From positions 1-64,000 of the forward strand of contig NZ_LMUR01000001.1 in assembly GCF_009765825.1 (NCBI RefSeq): a DNA stretch of 64,000 bases, given 5' to 3'. Origin of the DNA: Granulicella sp. L60. Its GTDB lineage: Bacteria > Acidobacteriota > Terriglobia > Terriglobales > Acidobacteriaceae. Position 1 is the stretch's first letter; every line of letters begins with the position of its first letter. The translations under genes and the position numbers were made by a program. Below are positions 51,116 to 60,587 of the stretch, piece after piece. Below the pieces are notes generated by a model. It saw only the letters and a list, made by a program, of their open reading frames with translations, was not told the origin of the DNA and searched no databases.

Positions 51116-52908
51116 GACTCCTCCCCGGTCCAGAAACTCGCCAGTGTCCCGGCGGTCCTGCGCCGACCGCGGCGCGGCTCGTCGCTACTGAAGCGCAAGT
51201 TGGCGCCCACTTCCGGGTTGATCACGTCGTGCATCCGCGGATAGAGCAACGACTTCATCTCTTCTGGGCGGTAGGTCATTGCTCTACGGGCGTGGAGATG
51301 GGAGTGGAGCGTACCCTCACGCGGGTCGACCATCAGGATCTCAAGTTGACCGACAGGCATGTTCTTTATGTGCTCTTCCCGTGAGCGTGTCTCCCGAAAG
51401 TCGCTCTCATTGCCGGTTCCAGTCTCCGTGTACTTCTGGCTGAAGACACCCGTCCGGCGGACGGCAAGGCTACGGCGCTTGCGAAGAACGCGGGATGAGG
51501 CTTTCAAGAACCACTGCGCCGTGGACTCGTCGGTGCCGTTCATGAGCATCTTGGTGCCGGGCGCGGAGCACACTTCTTCGGCAAAGGCCCGGCTCACGTT
51601 CTCGAGTTGCGGCACAGCCTGGAATGAGAAAAGAAAGGAGACGCGAGCACCGCGAGCGGTCTGCAGCACCTGCGGAAAGTCCGGGTCGGCGTAGCGCGCA
51701 ATTTCGTCGCAGATGACACTGAGGACCGGCTCTTGCTCAAGATTCAAGGTGAGCATTTGCTGATAGCGCTTGCCTACCATGAGGCGAATGTTCTGCAGCA
51801 GAATCTTCCCGAGCGCTTCGCTGGCTCTCTTGTTCTTATTCGAGTTCAGAGAGATTACGAGGACAAGGCCCTTGTCGACGACTTCCTCGATCGTGAGCAT
51901 GTTCTGGTAGGAACCAGTGACAATGGAGAGATCGTCCTCCAGGAAAGCTAACAATTCATTGAGTAGGCCCTGGATCTTGGTGATTCGCTCCCGGTCCGCC
52001 AGCGACTTGCGGATCATCTTGACGGACATCTCCAAGTTCAAGCGCATCGTCAGAGAGATCGAAGGCATGTTCTCAATCCGTCTTTGCGCGATGCCGATTT
52101 GCTCGCTGAGTATCTTTTCGTCTAAGGCCATGACGAGTACATCACGCATGTTGAACACCTTACCGGTGTAGTAAAGGATGCGGACGAGATCGGAGAGATA
52201 CGCCTCCTGGTGTCCCGCGAAGAAGTCCTCGCGCATTCCGAAAGACGAGAAGATGAAGTTGACGTGCTCCTGATAGAGCGAGTCTGGGCTGTAGAGAGGG
52301 TTGTACGACCACGATTCGTGTGGATTGGAGGGATCAATCAACCGTAGATCCTCCATCCTCCCGGCGGCCTCGATGTGAGGGAGGAGTTCCTGCACGAAAG
52401 CCTGGTCGCCCTTGCCATCGAAGATGATGATGGGCATGCGCCTTCCGTGGAAGGTCCGGTTGAGGTCCTGAGCGATGATGCTCTGGAGCAGTGTTGTCTT
52501 ACCAGCACCGCTTCCGCCCGCGATGACACCATGCTTGAGACGGACAGAGTCGGGCCAGAACCATGGCTCACCGTGAACGTTATAGCCGAGCAGGGTGCTT
52601 CCCTCGTCGCGGGCACGGGTGAGATTCCTCTCATCCATCTCACCGGGGACATGCAGTGCCGGATGCGGCCACGCGTCCTCGCGCTTCTGGCGCCTGCCAA
52701 TAAGGTCCGAGAGGATGAGGCCAATTCCGAAGAGCACGATCGCCAGATCGAGGAATAGCTCGAGGCACTGAGAGTTACGGAGATGCAGGCGAGAGACACC
52801 GACATACCAGAACGCGGCGACGAGTGCGCAGCCTCCAAGGACGATGATTCCGGCGGCATCCTCAGCGGCCCTGGGCGCTGGCCTGCGGTCGTCATACATC
52901 GCGCTCAT
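51112..52908 (-). CDS. VirD4/TraD-like type IV coupling ATPase
   Basis: 598 residues. Two membrane helices at about 19-38 and 50-70, then a FtsK/TraD-type motor: Walker A GGSGAGKTTLL (131-141), IIFDGKGD, and Walker B VLSVICDEIARYADPDFPQV, with FSFQAVPQLENV as the sensor region. Coupling proteins deliver the relaxase-DNA complex to the secretion channel. Overlaps its upstream partner by 4 nt and its downstream partner by 4 nt. Confidence 0.92.
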   Translation of the reverse strand: MSAMYDDRRPAPRAAEDAAGIIVLGGCALVAAFWYVGVSRLHLRNSQCLELFLDLAIVLFGIGLILSDLIGRRQKREDAWPHPALHVPGEMDERNLTRARDEGSTLLGYNVHGEPWFWPDSVRLKHGVIAGGSGAGKTTLLQSIIAQDLNRTFHGRRMPIIIFDGKGDQAFVQELLPHIEAAGRMEDLRLIDPSNPHESWSYNPLYSPDSLYQEHVNFIFSSFGMREDFFAGHQEAYLSDLVRILYYTGKVFNMRDVLVMALDEKILSEQIGIAQRRIENMPSISLTMRLNLEMSVKMIRKSLADRERITKIQGLLNELLAFLEDDLSIVTGSYQNMLTIEEVVDKGLVLVISLNSNKNKRASEALGKILLQNIRLMVGKRYQQMLTLNLEQEPVLSVICDEIARYADPDFPQVLQTARGARVSFLFSFQAVPQLENVSRAFAEEVCSAPGTKMLMNGTDESTAQWFLKASSRVLRKRRSLAVRRTGVFSQKYTETGTGNESDFRETRSREEHIKNMPVGQLEILMVDPREGTLHSHLHARRAMTYRPEEMKSLLYPRMHDVINPEVGANLRFSSDEPRRGRRRTAGTLASFWTGEES

Positions 52909-53141
52909 CCCCGTGCTCCAAAGCTGAAGTAGACGAAGGCAGCGATGAGCAACAAGGCCACGACAGCGCCGACGACAATGGACGTGTTCGGGCGCATCCT
53001 TCCGTTCTCCGTAACTGGTTTGATGGGATCGGATGTTCCTCTGCGAAGAACCTCTTCGAGGTTAATTTCGCCATCGGAGCGATAGACCCGGCGCAACATG
53101 TCCCGGGCCTCAACCGAGGTGATGAGACGGTCCGCAGCCAT
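52905..53141 (-). CDS. Small membrane protein of the conjugation operon
   Basis: 78 residues; a soluble N-terminus (SVEARDMLRRVYRSDGEINL) and one C-terminal membrane helix (SIVVGAVVALLLIAAFVYF). It is coupled to the coupling ATPase by a 4-nt overlap and may be its membrane partner. Confidence 0.7.
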   Translation of the reverse strand: MAADRLITSVEARDMLRRVYRSDGEINLEEVLRRGTSDPIKPVTENGRMRPNTSIVVGAVVALLLIAAFVYFSFGARG

Positions 53142-53142
53142 G

Positions 53143-53979
53143 TCAGATCACCAGGGTTTCAACAAGAGAGCCGGATGCAGAGTAGCCAAAGTTCAACTGG
53201 TAGATCTCTGGAGCGGTACCCGAATCCGCACGAACCAGGACATACCCGGTCGTCGAGGCGCCTGGCAAAACGTCCGTCTGTGCTGACTCTCCTGCAACCG
53301 TTGTTGCTGTCCCATCGGGCTTGGCCTTGAAGCCGCTGAGCGTCTGTGGGGAAAGCTCGTGGTTTCGAAGCGCAAGAAGCGAGACCGGAGTCTGCGATGG
53401 TGAGAGGCGGGTGATTGACGGCGTCGTCACACGGAAGGGTGTCGTCGAATGGTTGACGATCTGGTACTGGAGATATGTTCCCTCGCCCGTATGCAGGACG
53501 TGAAGAATAGACACCGATACTTCTGTCGTGGATAACTTGACCGGCTGCTCGGGGACGATATCCTGGGCACTAAGCATCGCCTGCGTCGTGGCCGCTGCTG
53601 CGATCTGTTGCCCCTCTTTCGCAGAAGGTGCATCCACTGCGGCACGAGCTGATGCAGGAAGATTCCGCACCAGCACATTCATCTTCGCGACGTCTCCCGG
53701 TGCATCGAGTTCGTAGGAGATTTGCCGGGAGGCGGTCCAGAGAATGAGGTTGGTCGTTGCGGTTTCTTTGAGCGGCTGCAGAAGAACCTTGTCCCCCGCG
53801 CGTTCAATCTGGAATGAGTCCGGATCCGCTGCAGCGATGAACTGGATCGGTTCGCCGAGATCGATCACCGTGAGGTGATGGAGTGCCGTGTGGATGTGGG
53901 GCAGATCCTGAAAGTTGATATTCTGCGCCTTCGCGGTGAACGCGAATAGCGCGATGGCAGGTAGCCAGAAACGGTTCAT
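53143..53979 (-). CDS. VirB9-like outer-membrane-complex protein
   Basis: 278 residues from the ATG at 53979 (GGAGGA 4 nt upstream). A signal peptide (FWLPAIALFAFTAKAQ) is followed by the N-terminal VirB9/TraO domain: LTVIDLGEPIQFIAAADPDS, then GDKVLLQPLKETATTNLILW and ISYEL. The C-terminal half has a beta-sandwich with TGYVLVR, typical of the C-lobe that joins VirB7 and VirB10 in the outer ring. No lipobox VirB7 gene was seen beside it. Confidence 0.82.
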   Translation of the reverse strand: MNRFWLPAIALFAFTAKAQNINFQDLPHIHTALHHLTVIDLGEPIQFIAAADPDSFQIERAGDKVLLQPLKETATTNLILWTASRQISYELDAPGDVAKMNVLVRNLPASARAAVDAPSAKEGQQIAAAATTQAMLSAQDIVPEQPVKLSTTEVSVSILHVLHTGEGTYLQYQIVNHSTTPFRVTTPSITRLSPSQTPVSLLALRNHELSPQTLSGFKAKPDGTATTVAGESAQTDVLPGASTTGYVLVRADSGTAPEIYQLNFGYSASGSLVETLVI

Positions 53980-54062
53980 AGTATCCTCCGTGCGCCTGTT
54001 CGAGGCGACAGAATCTCCGGCGAGAGGAGGCGCAGACGAAAGCCGCACCTCCTCCAGCAGGG

Positions 54063-56627
54063 TTAAGAGCGATCTCCCCGAAACGGAGAGATCCTCGTGT
54101 CTTCGAAGACGAGTTCGCGTTTCCCCGTGTACTGAAAGAGGAAGATCGCTTTCTTGGTGTCTTCGGCCCCCGGATTGGGGATTATTTCGATGAGATACGC
54201 TCGCAGTTCTTCATCAAACTCGAGGTAGCCATCGATCGTCTTTGGCTTCCGGACCGGAACGCTTTCGCCTCCGGTCTGTTCTGCAAAAGTATCGACTATT
54301 TCCTGCGGGAAGGTATGGAAGAGAGCTGCACCGGTGCCTTTGCCGTTGGTGACGACATGTGCCATCGCCTGTGCCCAAGCTGCCCGGTTATCCTGCTTGC
54401 CCTCAGCCCAGAAGTGCATGAACAAGTTGAGCGAACGGAACTGCTTCTTCGCCTCCTGCTCAGACTCCCAGACCGCAGCTTGCGCTTTGTTGCGGGCAAG
54501 CACGGCCGACTTTCGTACTTCCTTATCCTGTCCCTGTCGTACCGCTTCCCAAAATGCCTGCGCGTTGTTCAACTCCAATCGGAGTTTCCCTTCGCGTTCG
54601 GCTATGCGAGAAGCAATATCGCCAAAGATGTTGTTGACCAGTTCACACTCCTTGAACATCTCTTTGCTGACCGAGTGGCCAGTAAAGAGACCGCGGAAGT
54701 CTTCCATGGCCATCTTTTCCTGTTCGAGATCGCCCAGTTCTTTCCGCACCACGTTGTACATCCGGCCCACCTTATCGGTGTCGGCGACTTCGAGGTGCAT
54801 GGGCATATCAGTAACCCGGCGCTCGCGTTTATAGCGAAGCCAGGGAGCTGAATTGACCTCTTTACGGATTTCGCGCACCAGTTCCTCATCCACGGATACC
54901 TTGTGCTTGAGGGAGTCGAGCGCGTTTTGCAGTTGAATGACTAGCTGGTAGGCAAGATCAATCCTGCCGGCTGCCACACACGAGGTCTTCAGGTCGGTGA
55001 TCGAACCGATCTTGTTTCCACGTGCTTTCATGGCGACCAGATGTACGTTCCACCATTGGGAGCGGGCCTTCGTCTTGGTCTTCTCCGGATTGGTGAAGTG
55101 TTCTCCATACGCAATCCGCCCCTGAACGAACTTCGGGAACTGATCGGATGGAATGGTGCAGATCGTGTCGTAGTCGAAGTCGCCACCGTTCTTCGCAGCC
55201 GTCTCCGAGTGCAGGATGTAGCTTCCATTCATCCGGAGTTGGGTGCGCAGAATGTGGTGGGTTACGCCTTCGGGTAGTTCCGACCTGCCGAGTGCCTGTA
55301 GCAGACGAGGAACCAACTCACCATCCAGGAGATGACGAGCAGGCAGCAGATCCTCCTGCATCCGTATGGGATACCGGACACAGAGGCTCTGCTCCGAGGT
55401 GAGAGAGGTGATCGCGCTGTCCTTCGGGATCCAGTCGGAGGCTGAGAGAATATTCCCTCCATGCTCAACCAGAACTCCGTCGTCGACCAGTGCGAACGCA
55501 GGGAGACGAAGTGTCCCTCCTGTCATTGCGCGAAAGGCCCAGCGTGCCAGTTTGCGATTCAACTGATTGGCAACGAACGGAATGCGAATCGCACTCCCGC
55601 TCTTGTCAGCCAGAAGGACCGCTTCTGACGGATCACATCCTTCCTGAGGAGCAGCTACGGCAGCATCGTCGAAGCTATCTGTATCAAAGCTTTCGTCGAA
55701 GCTGATCTCCTCTTCCTCGTATCGTCCCAACAGTTTGAGGAGTGCGGCATAATCTCCGTCCTCCCATGCTTTGCGTACCAGACGAACTTCCTCGATCGTC
55801 GGAGGAATGATCTCGGTACGAAGAGCCTCTTCCGAAGCATTTTCGACCAGCGTGTAGCTTGAACCATAGAAGGTCTTCCGGGAATATTGCTTAATTCCCA
55901 GAATGACCGGCCCCTGGATAAGCCTTCCGGTGGTCTTCGCTTGCGGGATGAACTTGCCAGATCCCTTAAGCTCGGGTTTGCAGGAGCTTTCCGGCAGAAT
56001 GATATCAACACCTAGCTTTTCAGCTACGCGGTCGCTCATTGCCTTTAGAGCACCTTTGGCCTGCTTCGGTTCGCGTGCATCGAATGCCAGTCGAAACTGG
56101 GCAAATCGATCCTGGGGAAGCTGTAGCTTCCGGTACAGGGACTCCCGAAGCCATCCGCGGCAGTCGTTGGTACCAAGGATATGATCCTTGACGACAAGAA
56201 CAGTCACGTCCGGCTCCTCGATTACGGTCTTGCAGTCTGAGATGAGGATGGAAAAGTACACCATCGCTGCCTCTGGCCAGTGCTGAAAGCGCTCAGCAAT
56301 CTCCTTAGCGTGATTGGTGTCGACGAAGTAGAAACGTCCGTCCTTCGCCGCACCACTTGCACCCGCAAGTTTGTAATGAATTCCCTGATACACCAAGTTA
56401 GCCATCCGGCTTTCCACCAATGATTGCTCATAGGCATCGAGTTCGGTTGGCACACTCACGCGTGCGACCTTGATCCCTGGATAGATCTGCAGGAGGAGCG
56501 TGCCCTCGAGCGTGTCTTTCCGGTTGAGTTCCGATTCCTTGCGTGTCACAAGGCCAAACGCATCAATCGAAAGCTCCAGAATGAGCTTCGAGTGGTCCGT
56601 CACGGATTGGGTCATATTCGCTGTCAT
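54063..56627 (-). CDS. Putative double-psi-beta-barrel RNA polymerase (QDE-1/RdRP/YonO-like)
   Basis: 854 residues, no membrane segment. The centre follows the motif order of cellular RdRPs: LPAFALVDD-GVLVEHGGNI (about 375-393, compare the CVDETG block), CVRYPIRMQEDLLPAR (416-431, compare VTKNPCLHPGD), AAKNGGDFDYD ending in the Asp triad D483, D485, D487 (compare GGDLDGD), GNKIGSITD (537-545, compare LGxIxN), and QLQNALDSLKHKV with D571 and K574 (compare AVDxxKxG). In these enzymes the triad binds catalytic magnesium. The glycine normally between Asp 2 and 3 is tyrosine. It lies between virB8-side and virB9 genes in the conjugation operon. Alternative: an inactive homologue with structural role. 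Confidence 0.68.
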   Translation of the reverse strand: MTANMTQSVTDHSKLILELSIDAFGLVTRKESELNRKDTLEGTLLLQIYPGIKVARVSVPTELDAYEQSLVESRMANLVYQGIHYKLAGASGAAKDGRFYFVDTNHAKEIAERFQHWPEAAMVYFSILISDCKTVIEEPDVTVLVVKDHILGTNDCRGWLRESLYRKLQLPQDRFAQFRLAFDAREPKQAKGALKAMSDRVAEKLGVDIILPESSCKPELKGSGKFIPQAKTTGRLIQGPVILGIKQYSRKTFYGSSYTLVENASEEALRTEIIPPTIEEVRLVRKAWEDGDYAALLKLLGRYEEEEISFDESFDTDSFDDAAVAAPQEGCDPSEAVLLADKSGSAIRIPFVANQLNRKLARWAFRAMTGGTLRLPAFALVDDGVLVEHGGNILSASDWIPKDSAITSLTSEQSLCVRYPIRMQEDLLPARHLLDGELVPRLLQALGRSELPEGVTHHILRTQLRMNGSYILHSETAAKNGGDFDYDTICTIPSDQFPKFVQGRIAYGEHFTNPEKTKTKARSQWWNVHLVAMKARGNKIGSITDLKTSCVAAGRIDLAYQLVIQLQNALDSLKHKVSVDEELVREIRKEVNSAPWLRYKRERRVTDMPMHLEVADTDKVGRMYNVVRKELGDLEQEKMAMEDFRGLFTGHSVSKEMFKECELVNNIFGDIASRIAEREGKLRLELNNAQAFWEAVRQGQDKEVRKSAVLARNKAQAAVWESEQEAKKQFRSLNLFMHFWAEGKQDNRAAWAQAMAHVVTNGKGTGAALFHTFPQEIVDTFAEQTGGESVPVRKPKTIDGYLEFDEELRAYLIEIIPNPGAEDTKKAIFLFQYTGKRELVFEDTRISPFRGDRS

Positions 56628-56886
56628 CGTTTCTCCTCACTGTCTGGCGCTCCAGATGAGTGATTGAGAGCTCGCTGTCCCGAGTTCGTCTCACTTGTGC
56701 CTGGCGCCCGTGTTAGGGGTGGTTTGAAAACCGAACCAAGCCTCAGTGATCGAGTCCGGGTCAGCATGGAATTCCTCATCGCCTCGCGATAAGGGTTCAA
56801 GAGAGGCTGACAGTGGCCTGTAAAGGGTTGTCTTCTCTTTGAATGTCTTGTGCTGACCGCTAAATTTCGTGTGCTGACCATTGCCG
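56628..56886. other. 259-bp gap interrupting the secretion operon
   Basis: All neighbouring secretion genes are nearly contiguous, so this gap is exceptional. It contains no gene and ends with two direct copies of TGTGCTGACC. It may carry an internal promoter for the polymerase-like gene or the trace of an excised element. Confidence 0.5.
56849..56879. repeat. Two 10-bp direct repeats with 21-bp period
   Basis: TGTGCTGACC at 56849-56858 and 56870-56879, exactly 21 bp apart (two helical turns). Confidence 0.65.
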
Positions 56887-57189
56887 CTACTTCGTAATCG
56901 GCCGCTTCACCAATACGGGGTTTCCTCCTTGAATTTCTGCTTCAGCGCGGAAGGCGTTCACCACGTAGATGACACCGGCTTTCTGCTGAAAGGCTTTGAT
57001 CAGCGCATCGCTCTCCGTCTGAGCTTCCTCTCCCAGCTCTGGTTTCTGGGGCGACGAGCCTTCCTTTGCCAGGAAAAACCGGGCGATCTCTTCTGAGCCG
57101 CGCGACTTCCGTCCTTTTCGACTGCTGGCGTTTGCGGGCAGTTGTTGTGGCGACCGCGGCTCTACTGTCTTTTGCTGGACTGTTTCCAT
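56887..57189 (-). CDS. Hypothetical secretion-operon protein
   Basis: 100 residues: a basic, disordered N-terminus (ASSRKGRKSRGSEEIARFFL) and a short helical C-terminus. Its ATG shares one base with the VirB8 stop. No family recognised. Confidence 0.6.
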   Translation of the reverse strand: METVQQKTVEPRSPQQLPANASSRKGRKSRGSEEIARFFLAKEGSSPQKPELGEEAQTESDALIKAFQQKAGVIYVVNAFRAEAEIQGGNPVLVKRPITK

Positions 57190-57899
57190 CAGTGTCCCTC
57201 CTCACTTGTTTCCGTCTGGTCCGAAGCCGACAGGACGGCGTTCCTCCGTTCCCCATCGATGGGGTGCTCGCTGTATTCCGCGATCCAAAGGCCATCTGGA
57301 TTGACGTCACTTCGTTTGTCCGCGACCAGCCGAATGCGGTACTCGTTCACGAAGTGGTCTGTGACCTCACTCCCCTTGCTGACGTGATGCACGTCCTTCA
57401 CCCCATAGATCAGGTAAGTGAGAGGCTCGCCAGCTACAGGGGCGATCTCGCGGAGATGGAATACCGACTGAATTTGGTCGTCGTCGATCTTGCCGCGCAC
57501 ATTGTCGTCGGACATTGCCTTAATCGTGATGCCGCGCAGATTACGCGTCATCCGATTCAACGCCGCCGCCCAGTGATCATCCACGTTGGCTGGACTGTAG
57601 TTGAGGTAGTCCGCGAGGAAGCGTTTGACGAAGACCTCCGTGAGGTAAGGATCGCCAGCGGAACTCATGGTCAACGGGGAGGACTGCCCAAGTACGGCAG
57701 CTTCGCCGTTCGCTATTCGGATCACAGTAGGGGGCTTGATACGCACCACAACGGCAAAGCCCACCGCAACGATTGCGAGTGCGGCCATGAGAAAAGCGAG
57801 CACCCACGCTCGGTTGGCATTGGCAAGGCGCGCACCATCCATCTCGTAGTACTTCGGACGGGCATCCAGGTCCTTCGTTGTCACTTCTGTAGCGGACAT
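57189..57899 (-). CDS. VirB8-like inner-membrane scaffold
   Basis: 236 residues. A short cytoplasmic N-terminus, one membrane helix (WVLAFLMAALAIVAVGFAVV, about 32-51), and a periplasmic NTF2-like domain containing FVKRFLADYLNYSPANVDDH and later LIYGVKDVHHV and NEYRIRLVADKR. VirB8 nucleates the channel between the membranes. A stop-to-start gap of 27 bp from VirB6. Confidence 0.8.
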   Translation of the reverse strand: MSATEVTTKDLDARPKYYEMDGARLANANRAWVLAFLMAALAIVAVGFAVVVRIKPPTVIRIANGEAAVLGQSSPLTMSSAGDPYLTEVFVKRFLADYLNYSPANVDDHWAAALNRMTRNLRGITIKAMSDDNVRGKIDDDQIQSVFHLREIAPVAGEPLTYLIYGVKDVHHVSKGSEVTDHFVNEYRIRLVADKRSDVNPDGLWIAEYSEHPIDGERRNAVLSASDQTETSEEGH

Positions 57900-57926
57900 A
57901 ACTGTTCTCCTTCTCTCATGCGAGGT

Positions 57927-59666
57927 CTACGCGGATTCGTTGTTGTTAGGACTTTCCCTCGAGTGTGTCTTCTCGTACGCCTCTGAGAAGTTCGCACCGA
58001 CAGCCTTGGCGCTCTGGCGAATCGTGGAAGCGGTGTTTGCGACAGCGGCACTCGCCGCACTGCTTACGGCCTGCACCCCTGCTCCTACGGTCTCTCGAGG
58101 ATGCGTGACCGCACTCGCGACCTTCGCTGCTGTTGTCGCTGTCTTCACCGCAGCATTCGTCGCAGTACCTGCGATTTGCCCTGCTTTGGCGCCGATCCTA
58201 CCGGCTGTTTCCACAGGGTTCGCTACTCCGGTCGCGATTGCTCCAGCGGCTCGGGCTCCGCCAACTACGCCCTGTGTTGCGAGCCGGGCCCCATGGAATG
58301 CACCCCATGTGGCTAAACCGTGCGGACGCATCAACGCGGGCGACGGACCGTGGCCACCATGGGTAGGTTGGCTTTGTGCGGACGCCCTGGCTGACGTGGC
58401 TGGTTGAGTCATTCGACCGGAAGCCGCCTGGGAGTCCGAGCTCTGCTGACTATTAATACCGCCTTGAACGCTCTTGTCCCCCTCGCTACTCTCGGATACA
58501 TGTCCGTTATTTAATGCTTCGCTGAAGCTTCCTCGGATGTTGTCTGCCACATGTTCTCCTTGAGAAGTCGGAGAAGATGACGGCGACGTCGACTGCCTCA
58601 CCTGCGCAGCGGGAGCAGTTCTCTGGGGAGCCGTTGGCTGATTGTTTCCTCTGCCTGGAGAAGTACTGGCCGACGAAGTTGACGATCCGTTGGTGGAGCC
58701 TTGGGCCCCAGAACTTGCGCCGGTGGAACTAGCGGCAACACCAGCACCAATCCCTTCCGCTGCAGCGATCCCTGCGGTCAAGGCAGTAGCGGCGGCTCCG
58801 AGTAATGTTCCAGCAGTCGCGCCTACTTCACCACTGACGATTCTCTTCGCAATGAATGGGATCACCGCAATCGCAAGCGAGTAGATGATGCTTGCGGCGC
58901 CGATCAGGAAGGACCCCTCAAGATTTCCCAGCCCACCGAGAAAGTTGTTCTGGCTCAGCATCTGCCCAACCTGTCCCATCTGGACTGCGCTGAGCAAGGC
59001 ACCGAAACCTCCATACAAGATCGGCCAAGCGTTCCAGATGAAGACATTCTCGACATACGCCTTGGCAAGACGGTTGGTCGCTCCAAGCGGCATGAGCGCA
59101 ATCACGATCGGGCCGAAGATATACAGTACCGACCCATAAAATATGTAGAAGAATCCGAAGATCGCGATTACGAACGGATAGAGGATATAGGCCACAAGGA
59201 TCAATAGCCCGTCGATCAGACCAGCCATAGACCCCGTGACCAGACCCCACATCTGCTGAACTCCATCCTGACTGTATTGGGTGCTGATGTCGTTCTTCCA
59301 ATTGTCCAAAAGATTGCCGACGCCTGTTGCGTTGCCAATCCAATTGCCGGCATTGACGAAGCCTTGGTTGACCGTGGTGAAGATCGCGCTGTAGTTCATG
59401 ACGACGACTGCCGTAACGACATACTTGATCAGGCTGACGCCGAGCCCCCGAACATCGCCGCCATGCAGGGAAGCCTGATACACCTGCCAAAGGAACCCGA
59501 TCAGCAGGACCACATAAGCTACGTTTTGCATCCCCGACGTAATGCTGGTCGAATTAATCCCAGATATGGCCTGAGTCAGGAAGCTCTCAAATAAGCTCAA
59601 CTGCGTTCCCTGAAAGAATGCAAGAGCCGCTATGCCGGGATGAACGTGAATGGTCGCAAACATCAT
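57927..59666 (-). CDS. VirB6/TrbL-like channel protein with long low-complexity tail
   Basis: 579 residues. The first 300 hold about six membrane helices (VVLLIGFLWQVY, VVTAVVVMNYSAI, LILVAYILYPFVIAIFGFFY, YIFGPIVIALMPLG, ILYGGFGALLSAV, GAASIIYSLAIAVIPFIA), the VirB6/TrbL plan. The remaining 270 residues are Ala/Ser/Gln/Thr-rich (STNGSSTSSASTSPGRG) and probably unstructured. VirB6 forms part of the inner-membrane gate. 7-bp gap to the VirB5-like gene upstream. Confidence 0.82.
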   Translation of the reverse strand: MMFATIHVHPGIAALAFFQGTQLSLFESFLTQAISGINSTSITSGMQNVAYVVLLIGFLWQVYQASLHGGDVRGLGVSLIKYVVTAVVVMNYSAIFTTVNQGFVNAGNWIGNATGVGNLLDNWKNDISTQYSQDGVQQMWGLVTGSMAGLIDGLLILVAYILYPFVIAIFGFFYIFYGSVLYIFGPIVIALMPLGATNRLAKAYVENVFIWNAWPILYGGFGALLSAVQMGQVGQMLSQNNFLGGLGNLEGSFLIGAASIIYSLAIAVIPFIAKRIVSGEVGATAGTLLGAAATALTAGIAAAEGIGAGVAASSTGASSGAQGSTNGSSTSSASTSPGRGNNQPTAPQRTAPAAQVRQSTSPSSSPTSQGEHVADNIRGSFSEALNNGHVSESSEGDKSVQGGINSQQSSDSQAASGRMTQPATSARASAQSQPTHGGHGPSPALMRPHGLATWGAFHGARLATQGVVGGARAAGAIATGVANPVETAGRIGAKAGQIAGTATNAAVKTATTAAKVASAVTHPRETVGAGVQAVSSAASAAVANTASTIRQSAKAVGANFSEAYEKTHSRESPNNNESA

Positions 59667-59673
59667 GATGACT

Positions 59674-60576
59674 TCACCTGTTGGTCAGTGTTCCGGTGAC
59701 GACGCTGTTATGGTTTGTGCTGTCCGAGGTCGCGAGTTTCGCGATCCCGCTCTGGTTGGCAAGATCGAGGCCGCGTGTTCTCATCAACTCGGCAAGAGCT
59801 TCCTGGGTATAGGCATTGGCGCGCACAACCCACACATCTGCCTCCGCCTCAATGATTGGAGCGCTTCCGGGAGCGGCCTGCTGGATCTGCTGGCCCATCT
59901 GGGTCGCCTCGGTCAGTTCGGTCTCCGCGAGGTTGTCAATCTGGAGCGCTCGCTTCATCGCGTCCTGAGCTTGGGCGTCCGTCATGTCGGTCATGGTTCG
60001 CACTTGAGGAGATGCGGTGTTCTGAGCCATCACCACGCCGTATACCGATTGATACTGGGAAGACACGGTCGGCACATTGTTGGCATTACGGGAGAGTAAA
60101 GTTGTCTCGAAGCTTTGCGACTGAGGCAAGGTGGCACTCGACACATTCACGTGGAACATATTGTTAATGTTGGTGAATTGGCTTTCGAACTGCGTCACCA
60201 TGCTCTTGGCTTGGTTGATTGGGGTCAGCGGATACATGACCTGCTGTTCGTAACTTGCAATACTTTGCTCGGATTGATTGATGGTCTTGAGCGGAGCCGC
60301 CATGTAGGTGCTCATGAGCGACTGCATCTTTTGCAGTGCTGCGATGATTGCAGCGGTGTCGATGCCAAATTGTCCGTTCGCATGCTTCGGCAGGATGATC
60401 AAAAGGCCGAGAGCTACTACCGCAGTCTTCAGTAGAGTCGGCCGATACCAGCGATGCTGAGGCAGGGTGCCGCCGAAACTGGAAGCCGTCTTCGCGGCTT
60501 CTAGAGATGCGTGCTCCCGACGCATCCAGAAGAATGGCTTGCGCCGCTTGGTTGGGTTTTTCTTCAAATCCGTCAT
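59674..60576 (-). CDS. VirB5-like pilus-tip protein, second copy
   Basis: 300 residues. An N-terminal membrane segment (LLKTAVVALGLLIILPKHANG) then a helical region with QQVMYPLTPINQAKSMVTQF and a C-terminal NSVVTGTLTNR. It is about colinear with the next gene upstream, which shares W/YPL-x-NQA, the SSA-LP block and the VTG-LTN ending, so the two are tandem paralogues. VirB5-like proteins sit at the pilus tip. GAGGAG precedes the start. Confidence 0.72.
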   Translation of the reverse strand: MTDLKKNPTKRRKPFFWMRREHASLEAAKTASSFGGTLPQHRWYRPTLLKTAVVALGLLIILPKHANGQFGIDTAAIIAALQKMQSLMSTYMAAPLKTINQSEQSIASYEQQVMYPLTPINQAKSMVTQFESQFTNINNMFHVNVSSATLPQSQSFETTLLSRNANNVPTVSSQYQSVYGVVMAQNTASPQVRTMTDMTDAQAQDAMKRALQIDNLAETELTEATQMGQQIQQAAPGSAPIIEAEADVWVVRANAYTQEALAELMRTRGLDLANQSGIAKLATSDSTNHNSVVTGTLTNR

Positions 60577-60587
60577 ACAGGTTCTCC

